Of a stretch of DNA of 64,000 bases, positions 8,748-17,818 are shown one piece after another. Position numbers and translations under genes: made by a program. Positions within the stretch are counted from its first letter, which is position 1. Each line of letters opens with the position of its first letter. Under the pieces are notes generated by a model. The model saw only the letters and a list, made by a program, of their open reading frames with translations, was not told the origin of the DNA and did not search any database. Source of the stretch: Veillonella criceti. GTDB lineage: Bacteria; Bacillota; Negativicutes; Veillonellales; Veillonellaceae. The stretch covers positions 1,827,501-1,891,500 of the forward strand of contig NZ_UHIO01000001.1 in NCBI RefSeq assembly GCF_900460315.1, in the 5' to 3' direction.

Positions 8748-10289
8748 TTATCGTGTAGTAGGCTTGGTTGTTGTATCAGAACTTTTAGGATTGTTGGCTA
8801 TGAGGAAAACATGAACCTTGTTACCAAAAGCATTGCGGATAGATTCATTCATATAATCAAAGCCTTTATCGATACGAACAACTAATTGGTTGTGGACTAC
8901 ACTTGGGTAGGCGGCTAAAATGGTACCTGCTGGTTGTTTTTTCGCATAATAAGTGCGGAAGTTAGCTTCGATACGATCATATTCTGCCTGACTATATTCA
9001 GTGGATTCTAAGTGAATTTGTTTTGCCAAGGCAATCTTATCTTCGTCGGTATTCTTTTCATCCTTAGCCAAGATATCTTCAAATTTTGCTAAATCGTCAT
9101 CACTTTTGAAGGCTACATGGAGGACATTATTTTGCCAGTACATTACGCCAAAGTTTTGGAAATTACCTGGTGTTTTGTACAACGTATTAAGTTTTTTAAA
9201 TACTTTGTTTTCTAACTCTGATTGTGCTTCTAAATCTGTTGTTGGTTTAGCAGTTACTGTTTGATTTGATGGCACTGTAGTCGTTGTTGTAGTGCTTTTG
9301 GTCGTTGTCGTTGTACTTGTTGTTTCTTTATTGCTTGTAGTTTTACCATTGTCACTTGTTTTATTTGTAGTGGAGCTAATTGGTAAGTTTTTATCAATTC
9401 GGAATAGAATTGCAACTGCTTCAGCTCGTGTAATATCGTCAGTAGGACGGAAGAAATTAGAGTCCCCACCAGAGGCCACCATGCCACGGCTGGCTAAGAT
9501 AATAATAGCGTCTTTATAATCGCTATTGATTTTACTTTCATCAGGGAATGTAACGTTTTCAGGTTTAACTACGATATGAGGCGCATATTCTTTTGCTTTT
9601 GTTTTGCTTTTAATGGCCGCTTTAGCAAGTTCATCTTTATAGGCTAAGTATTGGGCTGCGGTTTGGGCAAATTCTTCGCGCGTCAAAGTTTCCTCTTTAG
9701 CAAATGGGGCGAGTAGTTCATTGCCTGTAATTTCTTTAACTGTATTAGCAGTAGTTTTTTTATTAGTTTTGGCTTCTTTTGCATCTTTGGCTACTTTAGA
9801 TGCTTCTTTGGCTTTATCTGCTGCTATTAATTTATTGTATAAGGAAGTGGCATCGGCTGTTTTCAACACTTCATCAGGATGGAATAAGCCTTGACCGTTA
9901 CCGGATAGAATGCCTTCTTCAAGGAATGTATTGATTTGTATAGCAGCCCAATGATTTTTTACATCTTTGAACCCTTTAGCTTCTTGTTCGGCTGCATAAG
10001 CCGCCGCTTTTTTGTTCATTTCTGTTATTAAAACAGCCTTTTTTTTGTCTGCATCTGTTAAGTCTTTTGTTTTGACCGTAGTTGTTGTGGTTGTAGTAGT
10101 ATCACCATCAGCATCAGTCGCTACGGTTGTAGTTTTAGTTGTGGAAACAGCATTGTCGGTCGTTGATGAGCTAACGGTAGTAGCCGTTGTTTGGCTGGTT
10201 GTTGTTTCATCAGCGGCTAAGCTAGTAAAGGATGTAGTTGTTAATAAGGTAGCCACTAATACAGCGAGTGATAAGGATTTTGTTTTCAT
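8748..10289 (-). CDS. Thr-rich SLH-domain envelope protein, paralogous C-terminal domain
   Basis: A secreted 513-residue protein. It has a signal peptide (1-26, ending SLA-AD), a Thr/Ser-rich tract (27-75), a first SLH repeat (107-155, FKDVKNHWAA), a degenerate second repeat (185-220, of which mainly LTREEFAQ survives), a third SLH repeat (247-298, DDITRAEAVAILFR), a second Thr-rich tract (305-352) and a C-terminal domain (355-505). That domain aligns with the downstream SLH protein: FGVMYWQNNVLHVAFKS, KKQPAGTILAAYP and AFGNKVHVFLIANNP. The start at 10289 is preferred over frames opening further upstream because AGAAAGGGG precedes it and a signal peptide follows directly. It is the first gene of the operon with the glycosyltransferase. 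Confidence 0.87.
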   Translation of the reverse strand: MKTKSLSLAVLVATLLTTTSFTSLAADETTTSQTTATTVSSSTTDNAVSTTKTTTVATDADGDTTTTTTTTVKTKDLTDADKKKAVLITEMNKKAAAYAAEQEAKGFKDVKNHWAAIQINTFLEEGILSGNGQGLFHPDEVLKTADATSLYNKLIAADKAKEASKVAKDAKEAKTNKKTTANTVKEITGNELLAPFAKEETLTREEFAQTAAQYLAYKDELAKAAIKSKTKAKEYAPHIVVKPENVTFPDESKINSDYKDAIIILASRGMVASGGDSNFFRPTDDITRAEAVAILFRIDKNLPISSTTNKTSDNGKTTSNKETTSTTTTTKSTTTTTTVPSNQTVTAKPTTDLEAQSELENKVFKKLNTLYKTPGNFQNFGVMYWQNNVLHVAFKSDDDLAKFEDILAKDEKNTDEDKIALAKQIHLESTEYSQAEYDRIEANFRTYYAKKQPAGTILAAYPSVVHNQLVVRIDKGFDYMNESIRNAFGNKVHVFLIANNPKSSDTTTKPTTR

Positions 10290-10541
10290 TGAGAAACCCC
10301 TTTCTAATTCATGATAGATTGTCTTATGTAACATGCACATAAGGAATTGGAAATACTGTTTGAATACTTTGATTATATCACGAAGTAGCAGGCCGTTAAA
10401 GGTATATATAAGGCTAATAATCAAGGGCGTTTATCAAATGTCGATTTTGAATTGTGTAGAATAAATTCATTTTACTTATATATATTCAAGGTATGCGTTT
10501 AGTGCATATAGAATCAAGTATTTGCTAATATCGCAATTCTT

Positions 10542-10570
10542 TGGACAGAATTTTCTTTATTCTATATAAT
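10542..10570 (+). promoter_or_regulatory. Promoter of the lutABC operon
   Basis: TGGACA (10542-10547), a 17-base spacer and TATAAT (10565-10570) predict a start near 10577 and a leader of about 124 bases before lutA. The 411-base region 10290-10700 carries no gene: it holds this promoter and must hold the divergent promoter of the SLH operon, which I could not place with confidence. Confidence 0.65.
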
Positions 10571-10700
10571 ATTAGTAATGATTTCCGTGCGAATACAGAG
10601 GATGAATCTTTTTCAATTTTGAGAATTAGAAAGTGAGTATGCGCAAGTGTGGGTAATCTAAGTAAGTGTAAGTACGTAGGAAAGTTGAGGATGTGAGGAA

Positions 10701-11438
10701 ATGAAAATTCATTTATTTTCACAATGTTTGATTGACATGTTTTATCCCCATGTGGGGATGGCCGGCGTACAGGTATTAGAACGATTGGGCTGTGACTTAA
10801 CAGTGCCTAAGAAGCAAGTATGCTGTGGGCAGATGTTTGTTAACTCCGGGTATAATGATGCGGCAAAAGGGGCTATCAAGAATACAATTGAAGTCTTTGA
10901 AGATGCTGAGTATATCGTGAGTATGTCTGGTTCTTGTGCCTTTGCGATTCGTGATGAATACCGCCATATTTTAGCTGATGAGCCAGAGTGGTTGGCACGG
11001 GCGGCTAAAGTAAGTGAACGTATTTATGAGTTTACTGAATTTATTGTAGATGTATTGGGTGTTACTGATGTAGGTGCTACTTTCAATGATAAAGTAACAT
11101 ATCATAAATCTTGTCACGTAACTCGTTTAATGGGTGTTAAAGAACAACCTATGAAATTATTGGAAAATATCAAAGGGCTTGAATATTTACCAATGAATCG
11201 AGCTGAAGGTTGCTGTGGTTTCGGTGGTACCTTTACCGTAAAACAGCCAGAAATTTCTGCTGTTATGACACGCGAGAAAGCAATGAATATTTATAATTCT
11301 GGTGCTAATGTTGTAGCTGGTAGTGACCAGGCTTGCCTTATGAACATTGAAGGTATGCTTGACCGCCTTTACAAAGATGGTGAAATTGATCGCCGTATTA
11401 AAGTAATGCACATTGCAGAATTATTGAATTCTCGCTAG
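10701..11438 (+). CDS. lutA: Lactate utilization Fe-S protein LutA
   Basis: A subunit of the LutABC complex that oxidises L-lactate to pyruvate. It carries two cysteine-rich CCG domains: KKQVCCGQMFVNSGY (about residues 38-52, after an N-terminal SQCLIDMFYP) and the later AEGCCGFGGTFTVKQPE (about 170-186), together with YHKSCHVTR. These Cys clusters bind Fe-S or act in electron transfer. The length of 245 residues matches B. subtilis LutA and E. coli YkgE. It is the first gene of lutABC, with lutB following after 19 bases behind a strong AGGAGG. Confidence 0.95.
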   Translation: MKIHLFSQCLIDMFYPHVGMAGVQVLERLGCDLTVPKKQVCCGQMFVNSGYNDAAKGAIKNTIEVFEDAEYIVSMSGSCAFAIRDEYRHILADEPEWLARAAKVSERIYEFTEFIVDVLGVTDVGATFNDKVTYHKSCHVTRLMGVKEQPMKLLENIKGLEYLPMNRAEGCCGFGGTFTVKQPEISAVMTREKAMNIYNSGANVVAGSDQACLMNIEGMLDRLYKDGEIDRRIKVMHIAELLNSR

Positions 11439-11457
11439 TCGTTAGGAGGAACTGAAA

Positions 11458-12897
11458 ATGGCTATTTTATATGATCAACGTCCATTTAAAACTCGCGTTG
11501 CTGATGTTCTTGCCAATGACTTTAAGGTAAAGGCCATTCAAAAAGCGCAAGATGTTTTTTATGCGAAACGTAAAGCCTTGGTTGACCAAGTGCCTGAATG
11601 GGAAGAATTTCGTGATGAAGCGGCAGAACTTCGTGACCATGTATTAAGTAACTTAGATTACTATTTGAATCAATTTGCTGAAAATGCAACTAAAGCCGGT
11701 GCAAAAGTACATTTTGCTCGCGATGCCAAAGAAGCTAATGATTATGTGCTTCAAGTTGTTCGTGAAAAAAATGCTAAGATGGTTGTAAAAGGTAAAACCA
11801 TGGTGTCTGAAGAGATTAGCTTGAACGAAGCATTAATGAATGCAGGCGTAGAAGTTAATGAAACAGACTTGGCAGAATTTATTTTACAAACGGCTGATTG
11901 GAATCCACCATCTCATATCGTAGTACCAGCTTTGCACTTTGCGCGCGAACGTATTCGTGAAACGTTCCATGATAAATTAGGTTATGAAGGTACAGAAGAT
12001 CCAGAAGAAATGACTCGTTTTGTACGTAAACGTATTCGTGATCGTTTCCTTCGTGCTGATATTGGTTTCACTGGTTGCAACTTTGCTGTAGCCGAAACAG
12101 GGTCTATTACGATTGTATCTAATGAAGGTAATGGTCGTATGAGTAGCTCCATGCCTAAGACAATGATTTGTCTTATGGGGATGGAACGTATTGTGCCTGA
12201 TTTTGCTGGTCTTGATGTAATGATGGAATTGTTGATTCGTTCCTCTGTAGGGGCGAAGATTTCCAATTACTTCTCCATGATTACAGGTCCTGCTAAAGCT
12301 GGTGAAGCTGATGGTCCAGAAGAATTACATATTGTAATTATAGACAATGGTCGTTCCAATATTTTAGGTGGCGAATTTAATTCTATGCTTCGTTGTATCC
12401 GTTGTGGTGCGTGCATGAACATTTGCCCAGTCTATCGCCATATCACAGGTCATGCGTATGGTTCTATTTATCCAGGTCCAATGGGCGCTGTATTGACGCC
12501 ATTATTGGTAGGCTATGAAAAAGCAGGTGACTTGCCATATGCTTCGACACTTTGTGGTGAATGTTGGGAACATTGTCCAGTTAAGATTCCACTCCATGAA
12601 TTATTGTTGAAACATCGTGTAAATATTGCTGACAAAGCACATCTTCGTCCAGCCGCTGAAGAAGCAATCTTCAAAACAGTGGCCACTGTATTTAGTAACT
12701 CCTTCTTATTTGACTATGGCACTAAACTTGGTGCTATCGGTATGAAGTTGATGAGTAAAAATGGTCAGATGGCAGATTGGACTAAACTTTTACCAGTTGT
12801 TGGTGGTTGGGTAAAAGCGAAAGATATGAATACATTGAAACTCAAGAAGTTCCGCGATGTATATGCAGAATATGAAGCTAGAAAAAAACGTAAGTAA
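11458..12897 (+). CDS. lutB: Lactate utilization Fe-S protein LutB
   Basis: The iron-sulfur electron-transfer subunit of LutABC, 479 residues. The N-terminal LUD domain shows VVKGKTMVSEEISLN and TGCNFAVAETGSI. The C-terminal half has two 4Fe-4S clusters: CIRCGACMNICPVYR (about residues 312-326) and CGECWEHCPVKIP (about 364-376). The linker HAYGSIYPGPMGAVLTP is highly typical of the family. Translation is probably coupled to lutA and lutC, with 12 bases to the next start. Confidence 0.96.
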   Translation: MAILYDQRPFKTRVADVLANDFKVKAIQKAQDVFYAKRKALVDQVPEWEEFRDEAAELRDHVLSNLDYYLNQFAENATKAGAKVHFARDAKEANDYVLQVVREKNAKMVVKGKTMVSEEISLNEALMNAGVEVNETDLAEFILQTADWNPPSHIVVPALHFARERIRETFHDKLGYEGTEDPEEMTRFVRKRIRDRFLRADIGFTGCNFAVAETGSITIVSNEGNGRMSSSMPKTMICLMGMERIVPDFAGLDVMMELLIRSSVGAKISNYFSMITGPAKAGEADGPEELHIVIIDNGRSNILGGEFNSMLRCIRCGACMNICPVYRHITGHAYGSIYPGPMGAVLTPLLVGYEKAGDLPYASTLCGECWEHCPVKIPLHELLLKHRVNIADKAHLRPAAEEAIFKTVATVFSNSFLFDYGTKLGAIGMKLMSKNGQMADWTKLLPVVGGWVKAKDMNTLKLKKFRDVYAEYEARKKRK

Positions 12898-12909
12898 GGA
12901 GATAGGACA

Positions 12910-13620
12910 ATGGATGATGTAAATCGTAAAACATTTTTAAGCCGTGTTTCTCATGCGTTGGGTCGTAAAGAGATTCCTACATTCGTAGCTCCTTACCCTT
13001 ATGAAAAAGGACCGCAGGAAACGATGTATTCTGACCTTTCCCATGAACAAGTTGTGGATATGTTTAAAGCTGAATGTGAAAAAGTAGGGACTAAATATGT
13101 AACTACAGATGAAGCACATGTGGTAGAAACAATCTTGAAAGAAATTGAAGAACGCGGTGGCGGTAAAGTTATTTATCCGTCTTGTGAAGAATCTAAACAC
13201 TATAAATTAGAAGAAGCTTTTGCGAAAGTAGATGGCACAAAAGCCACATTCTTTGAATGGGATGGAGCTAAAGGCCGTCAGGCGAATATTGATGAAGCAA
13301 AAGTGGCTGAAATTGGTATTACGTTCCCAATTCTTGGTATTGCTGAAACAGCAACGGTTATTCAACCAAGTGATCAAACAAGTGGTCGTTCTGTAGGTTT
13401 ATTGCCACTTTGTCACATTGCTGTAATTCATACTAATACGATTGTACCTCGTATGACACAATCTATGGCAGCTTTGAAAAAAGTATATCAAGATAACCCA
13501 GAAGGCTTTCCTTCTAATGTAGTACACATCTCAGGGCCTTCTAACACAGCTGATATTGAGTTAGTTCGTGTTGTAGGGGTTCATGGTCCAATTAATGTAA
13601 CTTTTATTTTAGTAGATTAA
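12910..13620 (+). CDS. lutC: Lactate utilization protein LutC
   Basis: The third LutABC subunit, 236 residues, a LUD-domain protein. Motifs include GIAETATVIQPSDQTSGR (about residues 140-157), LPLCHIAVIH and the C-terminal ISGPSNTADIELVRVVGVHGP, all typical of LutC/YkgG. It closes the lut operon and is followed by an intrinsic terminator. Confidence 0.95.
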   Translation: MDDVNRKTFLSRVSHALGRKEIPTFVAPYPYEKGPQETMYSDLSHEQVVDMFKAECEKVGTKYVTTDEAHVVETILKEIEERGGGKVIYPSCEESKHYKLEEAFAKVDGTKATFFEWDGAKGRQANIDEAKVAEIGITFPILGIAETATVIQPSDQTSGRSVGLLPLCHIAVIHTNTIVPRMTQSMAALKKVYQDNPEGFPSNVVHISGPSNTADIELVRVVGVHGPINVTFILVD

Positions 13621-13646
13621 TTGACTAGTATAGGTAGATGAATATT

Positions 13647-13693
13647 TCCGGTGGCAAACGCACATATTGTGTCAATTGTCACCGGATTTTTTT
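13647..13693 (+). terminator. Terminator after lutABC
   Basis: An 11-bp stem (13647-13657 with 13676-13686, one G-T pair) is followed by seven T residues. It separates the lut operon from the symporter gene, which has its own TATAAT at 13737-13742. Confidence 0.9.
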
Positions 13694-13785
13694 GGAATTT
13701 TCTATTAAAATAGTAGGAATTTAAAAAATCTTATGATATAATATCAACGTCACATTCACAATTGAATAAGTTAGGAGGAAATAAA

Positions 13786-15195
13786 GTGGATATTCCATTT
13801 TTCCAACAGTTTTTGATGATTAGCTCACCAGTTACAGTGGGTATACTCATCTTGTTTGCGATTTTGTTAGGGTATATTTATTTCTTACAACGTCGTCAAA
13901 CAGCCTTTGGCACGCTTGTTATCATTGGTACGTTATTAGGTGCCGTATTGGGCTTTGCGGTTCAATTTATTGCGCAATTCCCAGATGATCCTATGAAAGT
14001 CGTTTATATTAAGGAAAGTACAAAGTGGTTCTCCTTAATTGGTGGTGGCTTCATTGATCTAATCTTAATGCTAGTTGTTCCATTGGTATTTATTTCTATT
14101 ATTCATGTTATTTTAAACATGAGTCATGGAGCTGATTTAAAGAAATTAGTTACGTCTACAGCTGGTGTAGCCCTTATTATGGTAGCTATTGCGGCTATAG
14201 TTGGTTTGGCTTTGGGTTCTTTAGCTCACCTTGGTGAAGGTATGATGGCCGTTAATGATGGACCAGCTAAAATGAAAGAAGTAAAACCAGTAGTAGACAC
14301 TATTCGAGCTTTGATTCCTAAAAATCCAGTAGCCGCTATGGCGAACACGAGTGTAATCGCCGTTGTAGTATTTGGTGTTATTATTGGTGGGATTGCTCGT
14401 TTGATTAAACAAACAGGTACTAGCGATTTAGAAATGTTTACCAAATTTTTCAATGAATTGCATTTAATCATTTCTTGGGTTGCCGATTTTGTAATTGGTT
14501 TAATGCCTTATGGCGTTATGGCTTTATTGGCAGGTACTTTGGCTACTAAAGGTTTCCAAGCAATTGCCGATATGGGTTTATTCATCGTTTTAATTTACGT
14601 TGGCGTAGTTATTATGTTGATTGTACAAGCTATCTTGCTTACTATTTTCGGCGTGAGTCCAGTTATGTACTTCCGTAAAGCAAGAGCCCCTTTGTTCTTA
14701 GCCTTTACGTCCCGTTCTAGTATGGGTGTATTACCGTTAACAGTTGATACGTTGACAAAACGTTTAGGTGTTAATGCGACTACTGCTAATACAGTAGGTA
14801 GTTTTGGTACAACGGCTGGTATGCAAGGTTGTGCTGGTATTTTCCCTGCTTTATGTATCGTATACATTGCCAATGTAGCAGGTGTTCAACTTGATGTTAC
14901 GATGTATGTAATGAGTGTTATCGTTATCGCTCTTGGCTCATTGGGGATTGCAGGCATTCCAGGTACTGCGACTATGGCCGCTTCAGTATCCTTGTCTGGT
15001 ACTGGTTTAGGTGCTTTCTATGGCATGATTTCTCCAGTATTAGCTATTGATCCTATCGTAGATATGGGCCGTACTATGCTTAATGTAAGTGGTTCTATGA
15101 CAAATGCAATTGTGGTAGATAAACTTATGGGGACTTTTGATAAAGATGCATTTAATGACGCAAGTACGATTGATCGTCCTGTATCCAATAAATAA
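13786..15195 (+). CDS. DAACS-family cation:amino acid/dicarboxylate symporter, TcyP-like
   Basis: A secondary transporter of about 469 residues with roughly nine hydrophobic segments. The region FTSRSSMGVLPLTVDTLT (about residues 310-327), then MQGCAGIFPALC and GTATMAASVSLSGTG, is the ion- and substrate-binding core of the family and is closest in character to the TcyP cystine-transporter branch. Its position right after lutABC might suggest a carboxylate substrate, but the sequence does not settle this. The GTG at 13786 is chosen because AGGAGG lies 7 bases upstream; a TTG at 13762 precedes that site and has none. Confidence 0.85.
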   Translation: MDIPFFQQFLMISSPVTVGILILFAILLGYIYFLQRRQTAFGTLVIIGTLLGAVLGFAVQFIAQFPDDPMKVVYIKESTKWFSLIGGGFIDLILMLVVPLVFISIIHVILNMSHGADLKKLVTSTAGVALIMVAIAAIVGLALGSLAHLGEGMMAVNDGPAKMKEVKPVVDTIRALIPKNPVAAMANTSVIAVVVFGVIIGGIARLIKQTGTSDLEMFTKFFNELHLIISWVADFVIGLMPYGVMALLAGTLATKGFQAIADMGLFIVLIYVGVVIMLIVQAILLTIFGVSPVMYFRKARAPLFLAFTSRSSMGVLPLTVDTLTKRLGVNATTANTVGSFGTTAGMQGCAGIFPALCIVYIANVAGVQLDVTMYVMSVIVIALGSLGIAGIPGTATMAASVSLSGTGLGAFYGMISPVLAIDPIVDMGRTMLNVSGSMTNAIVVDKLMGTFDKDAFNDASTIDRPVSNK

Positions 15196-15200
15196 AATAT

Positions 15201-15267
15201 AAAAAATACTCCATACTCAAGTTACGCGTTCTTACGAACAAAGTTATTTGAGTTATGGAGTATTTTT
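15201..15267. terminator. Bidirectional terminator with GUAA-type tetraloop apex
   Basis: A long interrupted stem lies between convergent genes, with an A tract at one end and a T tract at the other. Its apex GTTC-TTAC-GAAC (15229-15239 region) reads on the minus strand as a GTAA (GNRA) tetraloop closed by GTTC/GAAC. The 16 bases 15226-15241 are the exact reverse complement of 18563-18578 in another terminator. Confidence 0.88.
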
Positions 15268-15306
15268 TATTTGCGAAGAGAGGGGCTTTTCGAGCAGGCT
15301 GTCTTT

Positions 15307-16191
15307 TTACTTAAAAATAGGTAGTTTACTTAATTCATTTCGTAAGTTGATAATATCCCACGGCAAATATTCAACAATAGAGAGGCCTACTAAGTCGGCT
15401 ACTTGTGATGCATCTAGCAATAAACGACTAATTTGGGCTAATGTCATTTCCCCTACGGCATAGTCAACGGGGCCTTGGTGAGGTTTATTACAAAGGAGAC
15501 TGCGGAAATCTGAAGGAGTTAACACGTCTAAATCCAAATGAACAAGAAATTGTTTAAATTTATTATTTGTTAGCCATTGTAATAGTGATTGGCTAGAGGC
15601 TAACTCTTGTGGTGTTAGATAGGATAATTTATGTGCCTTTAAAAAGTCTGTTTCAAAATCTAATAGACTTTTTTCAACAAGGCCTACATATAGCACTTGC
15701 TCAGGGGTAAATGGATGTTGAACTGTTTTAGCAAAATTAGGTGCACCATGGCCTAATAAATTGCCTAGTACCATAGCATGTTCATGATCGAAGTCTTGGG
15801 GTGTCATAATATCAGGATGGGCATCTAGCCATAAAATAGCCGTATCTTTTGGGTACTTGCCATGAAGATAATCAAAAGGAACCTGAGAGATGGAACAGTC
15901 CCCGCCGAATGTAATTATTTTACTCGGCTGTTTCACGTCAAGAATAGCTTTGGCTGCTTGCTGTTGTTTTAGTAAAACGTCTTCGGCATATATTTTTTTA
16001 TCAATTTGTTTTTCATAACTGGTGGTCGTTTGAGACATATCCATAATAGGAACTTCTATTTTTTCAGAATCTTTTGGTAAAGGAAATAGCGCAGATAATA
16101 CTTGGGATCCTACTTGATAGTTGGGATTAGCACCGCCTTGCTATTGCGGATATACTAATTGTAATGTGTGGTTCTTAATTTGAGTATTCAT
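15307..16191 (-). pseudogene. Arginase/ureohydrolase-family gene with an in-frame amber codon at codon 17
   Basis: The intact frame would give about 294 residues starting at 16191 (ATG behind AAGGAG) with an N-terminus ending LQLVYPQ, then TAG (complement of 16141-16143), then QGGANPNYQVG. Family members have Trp at this position (YPQWQGG), so TGG appears to have become TAG. The rest of the gene is intact, with GGDCSISQVPFDYL, the metal motif LWLDAHPDI and HLDLDVLTPSDF. An internal ATG at 16044 could restart translation to give 245 residues but lacks a clear ribosome binding site and drops the first conserved segment. Relatives hydrolyse arginine, agmatine or formiminoglutamate. A recent inactivating mutation, amber readthrough or a base-calling error are all possible. 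Confidence 0.75.
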
Positions 16192-16273
16192 AGTGAAATC
16201 TCCTTGGTCTACGTATATGATATAATGAAAAAAATTGTGTGAAATTAGTTTGACGAATTGGGTGGGGAATTTT

Positions 16274-16957
16274 ATGTTGTTGCCACGTTACATTTTTATG
16301 AATGATTTTATTGAATTACACTCTATTTTAAAGACGGCACCCTTTGTGAAACAACAGCTAGGTGTTGGCGATTTTTTATGGAAACCGGATGAGCAATTGC
16401 AATATATACATTATATTGAATCGGGATTGGCTAAAACCTACATTGTACATGAAACAGGGCGTCGTAAAATTATTTCCTATCATGGTGTAGGCACTATATT
16501 TCCCGTATTTCATGAGCTAGACTTTAAAATTGAACAAGCATTAGTAACCGAGGCTGTCAGGCCAATGACTGTATTATCATTTACACGGGCAGATTTTAAA
16601 GTATTAGTAGATACCGTCGGGGCTTTATATCCTCATATGGTTTCTTGGTATGCTCGCTATATTAATTTATTATTGTATGAAACGGCACATCAAGAGTATA
16701 ATGCAGGCTTTGTAAAAGTCTGTAATATTTTGTTTTTATTACAGACTACAGCAGACGCAGAGGGGTTAAAAAGCTTGTCCATATCACAAGAAGAATTAGC
16801 TGAGATATTAGGTATGAGTCGCGTTAACTTGACTCGGCATATTCGGCGATTGCGAGATGAAGGAATTATCAATACCTCACGTAAGTGCATTGAGATTTTG
16901 AAATTAGCAGCATTATTAGCTTATTGTTCAGGGGAAACAAAACAAGAAACAAAATAG
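16274..16957 (+). CDS. Crp/Fnr-family transcriptional regulator
   Basis: A 227-residue one-component regulator. It has an N-terminal cyclic-nucleotide-binding-like beta-roll (about residues 10-110, with DFLWKPDEQLQYIHYIESG), a dimerisation helix, and a C-terminal winged helix-turn-helix containing SISQEELAEILGMSRVNLTRH (about residues 165-185). No Fnr-type N-terminal Cys cluster is present, so oxygen sensing by Fe-S is not supported. The ATG at 16274 follows GGTGGGG at 6 bases; a TTG at 16235 opens the frame but has no such site. It is divergent from the damaged arginase-family gene across about 80 bases and may regulate it. Confidence 0.85.
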   Translation: MLLPRYIFMNDFIELHSILKTAPFVKQQLGVGDFLWKPDEQLQYIHYIESGLAKTYIVHETGRRKIISYHGVGTIFPVFHELDFKIEQALVTEAVRPMTVLSFTRADFKVLVDTVGALYPHMVSWYARYINLLLYETAHQEYNAGFVKVCNILFLLQTTADAEGLKSLSISQEELAEILGMSRVNLTRHIRRLRDEGIINTSRKCIEILKLAALLAYCSGETKQETK

Positions 16958-17158
16958 TTGTATTTACTATTCTAGTATAAAAGAATCCTTGCTTGTTATT
17001 CTGCTTCATATGATACAAATTAGAAAAATTTTAAAATAAGTTTTATTTCTTGCTTTCTCATTCTCAATGATGATACAATCAAGTTAGATGAATTTAAAAT
17101 GAATATTAGGGAAGTTCATTTTATGGGGTACTATTTAGTTAAGCAAGGAGTGAAACGT

Positions 17159-17806
17159 ATGAAGAGATTGATGTTACTTTGTTTAGCTTTATTTGCGTTA
17201 TTAGCAGTTGGTTGTGCGCAAGTAACGTCTGAAATTAAGGTGGATTCAGATTTTAGTGGTGAATGGAACGCTACCATTCAGGCGCCCGTACCAATTAGTA
17301 AGGGCGATTTGTTAAGTGCGGTTACTAAAAGTTCAAAAAAACAACCACAAATTGATTTGAAAAAAATTGAATTAGAAGCTATTGGACCTGATGGTAAAGA
17401 ATTGGATGCAGATAAACCAGGTGTACAAGCACAGACTTGGAAATTAGAAGCTAAGTTTGATAATAAAGATGAACTGGCACAAATGAGTGCCGCTGTATTT
17501 GGCCGAAATTCTAATTCTAAGATTAATGTTATTTATCCATATGGTGATGATCCTGATGTATATACCTTCAATTTGGGAGAGGCTTCTGGTGCAACGACCA
17601 TTGAAGTGGATGGCAAAATTATTAAGGAAAGTGTTGGTAAAGGCCTTCTAAAAGATGATGATACGGTCATTTATGCAGCTGGTGATACCATTAAATTCCA
17701 ATTTAAAAAAGAAAGTAGCTTTGGCTCTATTATTGGCGGTATTGTAGTTATTGCAGCATTAGCGGGAATTGGGTATGTTATTTATCGTCGACGTCAAACT
17801 GCATAG
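17159..17806 (+). CDS. Lipoprotein with C-terminal membrane anchor, unknown function
   Basis: A 215-residue protein with a lipoprotein signal (MKRLMLLCLALFALLAVGC; lipobox LAVGC, Cys about residue 19), an exported domain beginning with VDSDFSGEWNATIQ, and a C-terminal transmembrane segment (GSIIGGIVVIAALAGIGYVI) followed by the positive tail YRRRQTA. Being lipidated at one end and membrane-spanning at the other is distinctive. No family is confidently recognised. The ATG at 17159 is chosen for its AAGGAG and signal peptide over an upstream opening at 17099. It pairs with the next gene, which shares an FSG-x-W motif just after the lipobox. Confidence 0.8.
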   Translation: MKRLMLLCLALFALLAVGCAQVTSEIKVDSDFSGEWNATIQAPVPISKGDLLSAVTKSSKKQPQIDLKKIELEAIGPDGKELDADKPGVQAQTWKLEAKFDNKDELAQMSAAVFGRNSNSKINVIYPYGDDPDVYTFNLGEASGATTIEVDGKIIKESVGKGLLKDDDTVIYAAGDTIKFQFKKESSFGSIIGGIVVIAALAGIGYVIYRRRQTA

Positions 17807-17818
17807 GGGGGAGTCATT

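Noticed and set aside
10075..10200. GTT/GTA-rich repeat as a possible microsatellite or regulatory repeat
   Set aside because: In the minus strand it is simply the coding sequence of a Thr/Ser-rich linker; codons vary between repeats, so no simple tandem repeat unit is present.
10012..10314. Val-rich open frame on the plus strand opposite the Thr-rich SLH gene
   Set aside because: It is the antisense image of Thr codon runs (ACT/ACA read as AGT/TGT), lacks a ribosome binding site, and overlaps the signal peptide and linker of a well-supported gene.
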